From contig NZ_CP053452.2 in the NCBI RefSeq assembly GCF_013128195.2, positions 9,238,001 through 9,302,000 on the forward strand: a DNA stretch of 64,000 nucleotides. Direction: 5' to 3'. Positions 43,201 to 51,373 of this stretch are shown one piece after another; the stretch's first letter is position 1; each line of letters begins with the position of its first letter. This DNA comes from Frigoriglobus tundricola (GTDB taxonomy: Bacteria; Planctomycetota; Planctomycetia; Gemmatales; Gemmataceae). Below the pieces are notes generated by a model. It was given only the letters and a program-made list of their open reading frames with translations, was not told the origin of the DNA and searched no databases. The position numbers and the translations under genes are program-made.

Positions 43201-44075
43201 GCGACCTGAACCGAACGATCCGGGCCGCGCTCGCGGACCCGGGGTCGTCGGCAATCGGTCGGATGCAACTCGCCGCCCCGGCCACCCCGGCTGCCGCGGT
43301 TGCCCCCACGACGCGCCCCCTGCGGGTACTGATCGCCGAGGACAATCCGGTCAACCAGCGGGTCATCGTTCGGCTGTTGGAGAAGGGCGGGCACGCGGTC
43401 ACCGTGACCTGCAACGGCCGCCAGGTGCTCGCGGCCCTGGACCGCGAGGCGTTCGACGTCGTGCTGATGGACGTGCAGATGCCCGAAATGGACGGGTTCG
43501 AGACGACCAAGGCGATTCGGGACCGCGAGGCGGGCGGGCGGCGTCGGACGCCGATCGTCGCGATGACCGCGCACGCGATGAAGGGCGACCGCGAACGGTG
43601 CCTCGCCGCCGGAGTGGACGATTACTTGTCGAAGCCGGTACAACGGAGCGAACTGCAGCGCGTGCTCGATTGGGCGGCGGGGCTCCTCGCGGTCTCGGTC
43701 GCGACCCGCACCCCGGTGCCCCGCGACGCCCCCCCCGCGCTCGACCGGGCCGCCGCCGTCGAGCAATTGGGCGGCGACGAGGGGCTGTTCGCAGAGGTCG
43801 CAGTGATCTTCCAGAGTGACTCCCGAAACCTCTTGAACGACATCCGGGACGCGGTCAAGGCCGGTGACGCGACGGCGGTCCAACGGGCCGCGCACGGGCT
43901 GAAGGGCGCCGCCGGGTACGTCGGCGGCAAGCCGGCCGCAGACGCGGCGGCCGCGCTGGAGAAAATCGGAGCGAGCGGCGACCTCGGCGCCGCCCCGCGC
44001 GCCCTGGACGTTCTGACCACGGAGATCGAGCGGCTCACGGCCGCTCTTGGCGACGCCCCCGCGCCCGTCGCATAG
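40266..44075 (+). CDS. hybrid sensor histidine kinase with three PAS, two receiver and one HPt domain
   Basis: A 1269-residue kinase. The N-terminal membrane part (about 35-200) contains [20 protein letters not shown], a stretch typical of kinases paired with RedB proteins. A coiled coil is followed by PAS1 ([19 protein letters not shown]), PAS2 ([19 protein letters not shown]) and PAS3 ([19 protein letters not shown]). HisKA has His631 ([20 protein letters not shown]) and the ATPase domain [11 protein letters not shown] and [19 protein letters not shown]. Receivers 1 and 2 have Asp922 ([11 protein letters not shown]) and Asp1069 ([11 protein letters not shown]). HPt has His1210 ([15 protein letters not shown]). 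All phosphorelay residues are present. The ATG at 40266 is preferred over upstream in-frame positions that overlap RedB. Confidence 0.95.
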   Translation: [1269 protein letters not shown]

Positions 44076-44200
44076 GACCGTACCTACGGAGCCCCGACCG
44101 GACGGAGCCCGCCGATCCCACGATCCTTGTCGTGGACCGGCTCGTCGCCCGGCGGCTGATCGAGGACCCCGGACCCCTGGTAGCTCGTGCCGGCCGCCGA

Positions 44201-44243
44201 CGGGTCCGGTGCGGAACGCATCGCCCGTTCCGCACCGGACCCG
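44201..44243. repeat. perfect 18-bp inverted repeat after the hybrid kinase
   Basis: CGGGTCCGGTGCGGAACG (44201-44218), a 7-base loop and its exact complement (44226-44243). It may act as the terminator of the hybrid kinase gene (stop 44075). The 44076-44396 gap contains no gene that I can support. Confidence 0.65.
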
Positions 44244-44246
44244 GGG

Positions 44247-44270
44247 GCGCCGAGATCGCGATCTCGGCGC
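44247..44270. repeat. 24-bp perfect palindrome
   Basis: GCGCCGAGATCG followed directly by its reverse complement, with no loop. It lies 97 bases upstream of the TATAAT box at 44367. A loop-free palindrome fits a dimeric regulator's operator better than a terminator. Confidence 0.5.
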
Positions 44271-44343
44271 TGACGTGCGGTACACCCCGACCGGCACCTG
44301 GTTGCCCCTGGTGAAACGGCGCGAGCCCGCTTCCGTGTGGGTG

Positions 44344-44372
44344 TTCGCAGATTGAACGGCGCTCGGTATAAT
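44344..44372 (+). promoter_or_regulatory. candidate sigma-70 promoter for the response regulator
   Basis: TTCGCA (44344-44349), a 17-base spacer and a perfect TATAAT (44367-44372), 24 bases before the ATG at 44397. Confidence 0.6.
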
Positions 44373-44396
44373 GAGCTTCGGACTGAGGCGGCGAAC

Positions 44397-45164
44397 ATGA
44401 CCGACACACCCGATACCAGGGCCGAAGTGCCCGATCCGCGCCCGGCCGCGACCACGGGGCGGGACCATGTGACCCCGAACAGTATTTCCGGGACGGTCCC
44501 GGACCCGGCGCACCGCGGGCCGCCCGAACGTGTGCGCGTCCTGATTGCCGAAGACGAGGTGGTCTCGCGCACCGTTCTGGACCGCACGCTGCGCAGCTGG
44601 GGCCACGAGGTGGTCGTCACCCAAAACGGGACCGAGGCGTGGACCGCGCTCCAGGCCGAGGACGCGCCGCGGCTCGCGATCCTGGACTGGATGATGCCCG
44701 GTCTGGAGGGGCCGGAGGTCTGTCGCCGGGTGCGGGCACTGGCCCGGCCGGTCCCGACCTACATCATCCTCCTGACCGCACGCACCCAGCCGACCGACGT
44801 TGCGGCCGGGCTCGACAGCGGCGCCGATGATTACGTCACCAAGCCGTTCAACCGGCTGGAACTCCAGTCCCGGCTCCGGGTCGGCGAGCGCGTCCTGGCG
44901 CTCCAACAGGGTCTGACCGATCGGGTGAAAGAACTCGAAGCGGCGCTCGGTCAGGTCAAGGAGCTGAGCGGGCTCTTGCCGATCTGTTCCTACTGCAAAG
45001 CGGTCCGCGACGACCAGAACTACTGGCACCGCGTCGAGACCTACATCACCGCTCACTCCGCGGCCCGCTTCAGCCACGGCATCTGTCCCGGCTGCTGGAA
45101 AGCCGTCGTGGAACCGGAAATGGCCGCGTTCGGGTGCGCGGCCGTTATCCACCCCGACGGCTGA
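44397..45164 (+). CDS. response regulator with C-terminal Cys-cluster domain
   Basis: A 255-residue protein. After a Pro-rich, unstructured first 45 residues comes a receiver domain (46-165) with EDE acidic pocket, Asp97 (AILDWMMPGLEG), Thr in ILLTART and Lys149 (DDYVTKPF). A coiled coil (about 165-190, LTDRVKELEAALGQVKEL) leads to a small domain LLPICSYCKAVRDDQNYWHR and ARFSHGICPGCW with two CxxC pairs (Cys197/200, Cys230/233), probably binding zinc. The CSYCK...FSHGICP domain recurs at the end of many bacterial receivers and GAF/PAS proteins; no enzymatic output is known. It is likely the partner of the hybrid kinase upstream. Confidence 0.9.
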   Translation: MTDTPDTRAEVPDPRPAATTGRDHVTPNSISGTVPDPAHRGPPERVRVLIAEDEVVSRTVLDRTLRSWGHEVVVTQNGTEAWTALQAEDAPRLAILDWMMPGLEGPEVCRRVRALARPVPTYIILLTARTQPTDVAAGLDSGADDYVTKPFNRLELQSRLRVGERVLALQQGLTDRVKELEAALGQVKELSGLLPICSYCKAVRDDQNYWHRVETYITAHSAARFSHGICPGCWKAVVEPEMAAFGCAAVIHPDG

Positions 45165-45344
45165 TGGCTCCGCGAGAGCACGAATTTCGGAGCCGAGTGC
45201 GGACAGGTACGAACCCGCTCGGGCCGGCCCGACTCCGCGGGCCGCGCGTGCGAAGCCACGGTCGAGCGCGACCGACAATACGCACCGGTACCCCACTTCC
45301 GAACACGACTTCGGCGCAGAGCGGGACACGATTACCGGCGCCGG

Positions 45345-46811
45345 TCAGTCGCCGCGGTCCTCGTCCGTACTCACGCCCCGTTCAATCGTCAGCCCGAGCG
45401 CGCGGAGCTTGTGGCGGAGGCTGCCGCGGGTGATGCCGAGCCGTTCGGCGGCGCGGAGCTGGTTGCCGCCGGTGCGCTCCAGGACGCGCACCAGCAACTG
45501 GCGTTCGAGCAGGGCCAGGCACTCGGCGTACACCTCGTGCGACCCGGCCTCCAGCCGCTCGGTGATGAACCGGTCCCAGTCGAGCGCCGGTCGGGCCACC
45601 GGGGGCTCCTGCGCCACCGCGACCGGCTCGGCGGGGTCGGCCGCGGCCTTGTGCAGCACGGGCAAAAAGTCCGGCAGGAGCACCCCGCCGCTCATCTGGA
45701 GCAGCCCCTGCTTCAGGGCGCTCTGGAGCTCGCGGACGTTGCCCGGCCAGCGGTACCGCCGCAGCGCGTCGCGCGTGTCGGGCGGGACGACCGGCACCGG
45801 GCGGTTGAACTCGGTCGCGAACCGGGTCAGGTAGTAGTCGGTGAGCAGGTCGATGTCGTCGCCCCGCTGCCGCAGCGGGGGCAAGTGGATCGTGAACACG
45901 TTCAGCCGGAAGTACAGGTCGGAGCGGAACCGGCCGTTCGCGACCAGCTTCTCCAGGTCCGCGTTCGTGGCCGCGATCACCCGCACGTTCGTCTGGATCG
46001 TCTCGGTGCCGCCGACCCGCTCGAACCGCTGCTCCTGGATGGCCCGGAGCAGTTTCACTTGTGAGAGCAGCGGCAGCTCACCGATCTCGTCGAGGAAGAG
46101 GGTGCCGTCGTGGCACTGCTCGAACTTGCCGATGCGCTTGCGGTCGGCGCTGGTGAACGCGCCCTTCTCGTGGCCGAACAGCTCACTCTCGAGGAGCGCT
46201 TCGGGGATGGCCCCGCAGTTCACCGCCAGGAACGGCTTGTCGGCCCGTTCGCCGTGCTGGTAGATCGCGCGCGCGACCAGCTCCTTGCCCGTCCCGGATT
46301 CGCCCAGGATCAGCACCGTCGCGTTGGTGCCCGCAACGCGGCCGATGGCCTTGTACACCTCGTGCATCGCCGGGCAGCGCCCCACGAGCGCGTCGGCGTC
46401 CGCCGGCGCGGCCCCGGTTTCGGCGACCACGGCCGGCACGTTCATCAGGCGGCTGACCGCGGCGGCCCGGCCGATCAGTTCGCGGAGCTGGTCGTAGGCG
46501 AGCGGCTTGGGCAGGTAGTCGAACGCCCCGCGCTTCATCGCCTGGATCGCCAGGTCGGTCGTCCCCTGCCCCGTGATGAGCAGAACGGGGGTCCGGGCGT
46601 CCAGTTCCTTGATCCGGTCGAACGTCCGCAGCCCACTGGAGTCGGGCAGGTTGACGTCCAGAACGACCACGTCCGGCTTCCGCGCGACGAGCAGCGCCAG
46701 CCCCTCGGCGGCGGTCCGGGCCGTGATCGTTTCGTAATCGGGCGGGTAAAACGCCTTGCGGAAGGCGTGTTGGATCACCGGCTCGTCGTCAATCAGCAAG
46801 AGCAGTGACAT
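45345..46811 (-). CDS. sigma-54-dependent NtrC-family response regulator
   Basis: A 488-residue regulator. The receiver has Asp52 (VVLDVNLPDSSG) and Lys102 in YLPKPL. The AAA+ domain (about 143-370) has Walker A GESGTGKE (170-177), the sigma-54 contact loop GAFTSA at 217-222 (consensus GAFTGA), Walker B LFLDEIGELP, and FRSDLYFRLNVFTIHLPPLR. The C-terminal Fis-type helix-turn-helix reads ERTGGNQLRAAERLGITRGS. The GAFTSA variant keeps the Thr that touches sigma-54. Its cognate kinase is encoded upstream on the same strand, ending 60 bases before this start. Confidence 0.95.
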   Translation of the reverse strand: MSLLLLIDDEPVIQHAFRKAFYPPDYETITARTAAEGLALLVARKPDVVVLDVNLPDSSGLRTFDRIKELDARTPVLLITGQGTTDLAIQAMKRGAFDYLPKPLAYDQLRELIGRAAAVSRLMNVPAVVAETGAAPADADALVGRCPAMHEVYKAIGRVAGTNATVLILGESGTGKELVARAIYQHGERADKPFLAVNCGAIPEALLESELFGHEKGAFTSADRKRIGKFEQCHDGTLFLDEIGELPLLSQVKLLRAIQEQRFERVGGTETIQTNVRVIAATNADLEKLVANGRFRSDLYFRLNVFTIHLPPLRQRGDDIDLLTDYYLTRFATEFNRPVPVVPPDTRDALRRYRWPGNVRELQSALKQGLLQMSGGVLLPDFLPVLHKAAADPAEPVAVAQEPPVARPALDWDRFITERLEAGSHEVYAECLALLERQLLVRVLERTGGNQLRAAERLGITRGSLRHKLRALGLTIERGVSTDEDRGD

Positions 46812-46871
46812 CGGTCGGGTGGTTGTCTCGAGGGGTTCGGTCGGCGCGGCCGGGCCGGCGCTAGTGCGGGG

Positions 46872-48290
46872 TCACCCGGCCACCGGGAGGCGGACGCAGA
46901 ACGTTGCCCCGCCGGTCGGTCGGTTGAACCCGCGCAGCGTGCCACCATGATCTTCCACGATCCGCTTGCAGACGACCAGCCCAAGACCGACGCCCGTTTC
47001 CTTTCCGGTGGCGAACGGCTCGAACAGCCGCGGCACCACGTCCGCCGCGATCCCGTGCCCCGTGTCGCTCACGGTCAGCGTCGCGTCGGGGCCGTCGCGG
47101 GCGATGGCGAGGTCGAGGGCTCCGCCGGTGGGCATCGCGTCCAGGGCGTTCAGGACCAGGTTGACGAGCACCTGCCGGAGCTGCCCCGGATCGGCGTTGA
47201 GCGGCACCGCGGCCCGGGGCGCCGCGAGCCGGATCTCGACGTTCTGTTGCCCGGTCCGGCCGCGGACCAGTTTCAGCGCGCCCTCGACGACCGCGGCCAG
47301 GTCGCAGGTCACGCGCTCCAGTTTCGGGGGCCGGGCGTAGTCCAGGAGGGTGCGGAGCGACTGTTCGATGCGGCCGAGTTCGTTGTCGATCAGGGCCAGA
47401 TCGTCGTCGGTCAGGGCGCCCGCGACGGGATCGCGGCGCGCGGTCTGGACCAACAGTTGGACCGACGTGAGCGGGTTACGGATCTCGTGCGCCACCCCCG
47501 CGGCGAGCTGCCCGACCGCGGCGAGCCGCTCGGCCCGTTGGACGTCCCGCTCGCGCTGTTGCAACTGGCGCACCACCTGCTCGACCCGGTTCGCCAGTCC
47601 GTCCACGCGCTCCGGTACCGGGCGCCCGTCCCGCTGCCATTCGATGGTCGCGAGGTCCTGCCCCGAGAGGCCGGAGGCGTCCTGGATGCGGATCAGGAGC
47701 GAGTCCATTGCCCGCCGCAGGCCGCGGGCCAGGCCGTAGCCGAGCAACAGACCGGCGCCCGATCCGAGCACGCCCACCGCTACGAACCCCCACGTGAGCC
47801 GCCGCAGCGTCACGCGGTGGTCGGATTCGGACTTCTCGATCTCCTCCGCGTTGAAGTCTCGCAGGCGGTCACACGCCGGGATCGTGTTCGTGACGAGGTA
47901 TTGTGTGGCCGCTTCCGGGTTGCTGCCCCCCGTCTTCCACAGCGCGAGGTAGACCCGAAAACTGTCGCCCACCCGTTCCGCCAGGTCCTTCTCGTTGCTC
48001 TTGTCGGCCAGCCGCTCGATCTCGGCCAGGTGCTCAAGCGCGCGCTCGTGCAGCCGGTTCAGGTCGGTGAGCCCGCGCTTGTGGCTCGTGTGGAGGGCGA
48101 CGAGTTCGGTCAGTGTCTCGCGCAGGTCGGCCGCCGCCCGGCGGCTCCCGATGTTCTCGTTCAGCACGTCGGCGGTCCGCACCTGCTGGCTGTTCAGGTA
48201 CCCGGCGACGGCCACGGACAGGATTAGCAGCAGGGCGCTGGACGCACCGGTCGCGAGTAACAGACGACTCGGGTAGTTGTGAAGGGACAT
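46872..48290 (-). CDS. NtrB-type sensor histidine kinase
   Basis: A 472-residue kinase with a membrane helix at about 12-31. An all-helical outer sensor domain of about 130 residues (LTELVALHTSHKRGLTDLNR, ALEHLAEIERLADKSNEKDL) precedes a second helix at about 166-188 and a HAMP-like linker. A coiled coil leads to His268 (LAAGVAHEIRNPLTSVQLLV). The ATPase domain shows NLVLNALDAMPTGGAL, DTGHGIAADVVPRLFEPF and GVGLGLVVCKRIVEDHGG. The HEIRNPL motif and the DALDAMP-like N-box place it with kinases that phosphorylate NtrC-type regulators, in agreement with the adjacent sigma-54 activator. The four-helix sensor domain is like those of chemoreceptors; the ligand is unknown. Confidence 0.93.
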   Translation of the reverse strand: MSLHNYPSRLLLATGASSALLLILSVAVAGYLNSQQVRTADVLNENIGSRRAAADLRETLTELVALHTSHKRGLTDLNRLHERALEHLAEIERLADKSNEKDLAERVGDSFRVYLALWKTGGSNPEAATQYLVTNTIPACDRLRDFNAEEIEKSESDHRVTLRRLTWGFVAVGVLGSGAGLLLGYGLARGLRRAMDSLLIRIQDASGLSGQDLATIEWQRDGRPVPERVDGLANRVEQVVRQLQQRERDVQRAERLAAVGQLAAGVAHEIRNPLTSVQLLVQTARRDPVAGALTDDDLALIDNELGRIEQSLRTLLDYARPPKLERVTCDLAAVVEGALKLVRGRTGQQNVEIRLAAPRAAVPLNADPGQLRQVLVNLVLNALDAMPTGGALDLAIARDGPDATLTVSDTGHGIAADVVPRLFEPFATGKETGVGLGLVVCKRIVEDHGGTLRGFNRPTGGATFCVRLPVAG

Positions 48291-48382
48291 CGCAACGGGC
48301 TACGTGTGGAGAGGTGGACCGCGGCCGCGCCGTTCATTCTACGCCGCGTCGCGCAGCCGGGCACAAGAACCCACAGCCCCGG

Positions 48383-48403
48383 CCCCCTTCTTGAAGAAGG
48401 GGG
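48383..48403. repeat. small palindrome, copy 1 of a repeated intergenic motif
   Basis: CCCCCTTCTTGAAGAAGGGGG. A related sequence, CCCCCTCCCTGAAGAGGGGG, is found 80 bases further at about 48466-48485. Both occur between the kinase and the TIGR03067 gene; they may be terminators or a short interspersed repeat. Confidence 0.45.
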
Positions 48404-48520
48404 GAGTCAGATTTCGGAGTTCCGTTCCGTCCGGAGGATCACAGGAGGCGTCGCGCGTTCACCCCCTCCCTGAAGAGGGGGGCTGAGAGAGGTAGGTCTT
48501 CGGTACGTTCGGTCAGCGGC

Positions 48521-49009
48521 TCACTTCTTCTCGAACCGCACCCAGGTCTCAACGAAGTACCCGCTCCCGGCGGGCGACTCGAATTTGGTCGGTTTCGGCT
48601 TCTCGGCCGAGCCGTAGCACATCCGCAGCTGGTTGCCGGCCAATTCGTAGATGCCGTGGCACTTCTTGCCCTTCAACTGGCCGTCGGCGAACTCGAACTG
48701 AATCGTCTTCGGGTTGGCCGTCGCATCGAGGGTGACGCTGGCCAGCGCCAGCCGCAGCACGATCGGTTTGCCGTCCTTACCGAGTTTGGAGTCCTTGAAA
48801 TACAGGTGGTACTCGTTCTTGTCGAACACCACCCGCACCTGCTCCTTCAGCTTGTCGGGCATCTGCCCCTTACCTTCCACCTCGCACTGGAGCGGCATCC
48901 AGGAGCCCTGCAACCGGTCCAGATCGGTTTCCGCCGGGGCCGCGGGCGGATCGGCCATTACGAGTGTCGTCATCCCGATAACCCCCAGCATCGCACACAC
49001 GCGGAGCAT
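48521..49009 (-). CDS. TIGR03067-domain secreted protein
   Basis: A 162-residue exported protein with a signal peptide (MLRVCAMLGVIGMTTLVMA, cleavage near ADPP). The mature part opens DLDRLQGSWMPLQCEVEGKG and continues LRLALASVTLDATANPKTIQ, HGIYELAGNQLRMCYGSAEK and PTKFESPAGSGYFVETWVRF. This is the lipocalin-like TIGR03067 domain typical of planctomycetes (LQGxW... P..I...G...GIYEL.GD.L..C). Function is unknown; small-molecule binding has been guessed from the fold. It is monocistronic. AGGAGGG stands just upstream of the ATG. Confidence 0.88.
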   Translation of the reverse strand: MLRVCAMLGVIGMTTLVMADPPAAPAETDLDRLQGSWMPLQCEVEGKGQMPDKLKEQVRVVFDKNEYHLYFKDSKLGKDGKPIVLRLALASVTLDATANPKTIQFEFADGQLKGKKCHGIYELAGNQLRMCYGSAEKPKPTKFESPAGSGYFVETWVRFEKK

Positions 49010-49168
49010 GACATCCCTCCTGGCGTGACCGTTCCGACAGGCTTTTCGTGGGGTATGGCCGGAGCGACGAACCGAGTCAACCTCAAGTGGCCGGAGTGAC
49101 GACGGAAACAGAATCGGAACCGTCGAACGCGATTGAAGTTTTCGGGCGGCCGTGCCGATAACGGGGGA

Positions 49169-49870
49169 ATGCGCACCAACGACACCTCAACAGCGTTCAC
49201 ACCCGGTCCCACCCCGAAATCGGTGCGGGCGCCGGACGGCACGGTTCATACGGTCCCGGACGGTTGGATCCTCGTGCCGCCCGGAGACGCGGCCCTCACG
49301 CGCCGCGTGCGCGCCGCGGGCGAGAGCTGGTCGGTGGCCGAAAAGCGGGGCCGGAAAGTGTTCTCGCGCGGGGTCTGGGCACCCGCCGCCACCGTCGATC
49401 GGATCCGAACCGAACTCGAGAGCGAGCGGTCCACCGAGACTTACGCCCGCCGCAAACAGGCGGACGCGAATCGCCGCGAAAAGGTCCAAACTGAGTACGT
49501 CGAGGAGTTCTGGCTCGCCGTTCGTGCCTTCCTGAACTTCCACGCCGCCCATGCCACGGTCGCCGACCGACTCGCGCACGCCGTCGCCGCTCACGCGACT
49601 CCGGTCGGAAGCGGCACCGTCGCCCGCACGAAGCGCATTCCGGTCGAGCAACGGGCCGAAGCCGCCGTCATCGCGTGGCTGCGGCACCAGACGACCGGGT
49701 ACGATTCGATGGCCATTCCGCGCGTCAAAGGGAAGCGGCGTGAGGTCCGCCGGATGCTCGCGCGCCGGTCCCACGAGTTGCTCGACCGGTACCGGAGGGG
49801 CGACACGATCCCCGAGGGCTGCCCGCTTCGGATCGCACTGGCGAAACTGCCCCAATCCGGAGCCGCGTGA
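49169..49870 (+). CDS. DUF2293-domain protein
   Basis: A 233-residue soluble, basic protein. The N-terminal part (about 18-60) has VRAPDGTVHTVPDGWILVPP and RVRAAGESWSVAEKRGRKVF. The C-terminal DUF2293 domain is seen in RAEAAVIAWLRHQTTGYDSM, then AIPRVKGKRREVRRMLARRS and ELLDRYRRG. The domain is short, basic and helical, and its function is unknown; it could bind nucleic acid. The ATG at 49169 is preferred to a TTG at 49133. It is divergent from the TIGR03067 gene (159-base shared promoter region). Confidence 0.8.
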   Translation: MRTNDTSTAFTPGPTPKSVRAPDGTVHTVPDGWILVPPGDAALTRRVRAAGESWSVAEKRGRKVFSRGVWAPAATVDRIRTELESERSTETYARRKQADANRREKVQTEYVEEFWLAVRAFLNFHAAHATVADRLAHAVAAHATPVGSGTVARTKRIPVEQRAEAAVIAWLRHQTTGYDSMAIPRVKGKRREVRRMLARRSHELLDRYRRGDTIPEGCPLRIALAKLPQSGAA

Positions 49871-50036
49871 CGCGCCGAATTCGGCCCGAAGGGCGCGCCC
49901 CCTTCGGGCTCAAGAGAGTGGGCCATCGGCAAACGTCGCGAGATTGCAACCGACCTGTCGGCCCGAGATCCCATCAGAGAAGTTTCAACCCGCCGGCGCG
50001 GCGGCGCCACCGACAGCACCCTCTGCCGGTGCTTGC

Positions 50037-50531
50037 TCAGGGCAAGTTCGCCGGCCGGGGCTGGGGCAAGGGCACGGCCGGAGGAATCATGGGCCGTGTC
50101 TCACCCGATCCCGGTGCCGGTGTCACTCCGGGAGCGAACACCGATCCCTGGGCCGGGATCAAGACCGCTCCCGGTACTGGCGCCGATGACGGTCCCATCA
50201 GCGGAGTGGGGACGGGCTCATTAATTAAGGTGAAGGATACCGTGTAGGGCCACGTCAGAATGTCACCGATGACACTGAACGGCAGATCGACGGCGCAGAA
50301 GCACATGAGGGCCAGTTGAGGGTACTGCTCCGCATCCGACTTGGGATGCGCCCGGAAGCCCAGGTCCCCGTTCGCGGCCTTCCGGATACACACCATATCC
50401 TGTTTGACACCGCCGAACGGAACCCGCCCCCCCTCTTCGGGGCGCGACCGGGCCACGTTCGCGACTGTCCCGCAGCCCACGATCGGCACGCTCGAGAGCA
50501 GTAGCGCAGCAGAGACTACACGAAAGGACAT
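50037..50531 (-). CDS. YceK/YidQ-family lipoprotein
   Basis: A 164-residue lipoprotein. The signal MSFRVVSAALLLSSVPIVGC ends in a lipobox (IVGC, Cys20), followed by GTVANVARSRPEEGGRVPFG and GVKQDM. These, together with the ALMCFCAVDLPFSVIGDILT segment later, are the hallmarks of the YceK/YidQ (DUF1375) family. The C-terminal 50 residues are Pro/Ala-rich and not part of the family domain. Export to the periplasmic side of a membrane is expected; function is unknown. Longer in-frame upstream sequence (to 50834) is Arg-rich and rejected. Confidence 0.85.
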   Translation of the reverse strand: MSFRVVSAALLLSSVPIVGCGTVANVARSRPEEGGRVPFGGVKQDMVCIRKAANGDLGFRAHPKSDAEQYPQLALMCFCAVDLPFSVIGDILTWPYTVSFTLINEPVPTPLMGPSSAPVPGAVLIPAQGSVFAPGVTPAPGSGETRPMIPPAVPLPQPRPANLP

Positions 50532-50787
50532 CTCACCACCCCCCATTGAGGGACGGGAGGATAGCAACTGGACGGGACCGAGCAAGAAAAAAATGGCCTT
50601 TCTTGGAGACTTCTCGCCGGACGCGAAAGGCGCCAAAAGCGCAGGGCCAATTGTTGCCAAACAATCCCGCCAGCGCCGTTTTGGCGTTACCACACCAACC
50701 ATTAAGAACACCGGCATGGACGCCGCTCGTGTTCGCATTACTCCAGCCGTGTTGTGCCCCGAAGACTTCCCGAGACCGTGATGCGGC

Positions 50788-51262
50788 GTGCCCGTACGGC
50801 GGAAAGGCACCCACACCCGACGCGCTCGGGACATCGCCTACGGCGCGATCGTTTTCCTCGAAGTGACGGTGGCAGAGCACCGCGCCGGGTGCGACTGCGG
50901 CACGACTTTCCGGGCGCCCAGGGGCGGCGTGGACCCCGAGCCGTGTACACCAACTGGCTCCCCGCGGCCGGCATCGACCGGCTCCTTGAGGACGGCGAGA
51001 GCGCCCCATCGCCTCCGGCACGCGATGCGGCGCGACTTCCTGCTTAGATCGGTCCGATGGGTTCATCCCCGACCGTTTCGATGGGCAGGTGCGTCGGACC
51101 GACCGACCTGGCGACCGCCCGTGGACCCTCGACAACGTCTCGTGCCGCGCGTGCATCGACGAACTGCACCTGGGCCATCGCACCCGGCTTCTGCCCACCG
51201 ACCGATCTCGGGCCGGCGTGGGCATGTTCGGAGCGAGTTCGGACCGCTCAATGGTGTCCGAC
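50788..51262 (+). pseudogene. degraded transposase, coding pieces in three frames
   Basis: Pieces of one protein follow each other in different frames: FLEVTVAEHRAGCDCGTTFR (from about 50850), YTNWLPAAGIDRLLEDGES (about 50943), AMRRDFLLRS (about 51021) and DRPWTLDNVSCRACIDELHL, GHRTRLLPTD (about 51110-51205). They resemble the zinc-ribbon start, helix-turn-helix and first DDE region (IDELHLG...LLATDP) of transposases common in Gemmata genomes, possibly ISL3-like. The rest is missing. The whole 50532-51373 gap contains no intact gene. Confidence 0.45.
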
Positions 51263-51316
51263 TTCCGTCACGAGAGGACAAAGGCAGTGGCCACCGTTTC
51301 TTGTTTCACACTGGGG

Positions 51317-51346
51317 GCCGAGCGTCCGGTTCGGCAATGTCGTCGG
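51317..51346. repeat. diverged copy of the motif at 419-445
   Basis: GCCGAGCGTCCGGTTCGGCA and a following TGTCGTCGG correspond to GCCGAACGTTCGGTTCGGCA and AAGTCGG at 419-445. Similar GAGTGACCGACT sequences lie downstream of both (about 502-515 and 51361-51372). Confidence 0.4.
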
Positions 51347-51373
51347 CCGCTTGCTCCGCGAGTGACCGACTGG

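Noticed and set aside
40398-45329. Large minus-strand open frames opposite the hybrid kinase
   Set aside because: The composition is a mirror of the PAS/HisKA/receiver coding frame and no family is recognisable.
48360-48490. Possible CRISPR-like repeats (two similar palindromes 80 bases apart)
   Set aside because: Only two diverged copies, no regular spacers and no cas genes in the window.
50546-50866. 106-codon plus-strand frame (and overlapping minus frames) near 50.7 kb
   Set aside because: No family, no ribosome-binding site, and it lies in the decayed transposase region.
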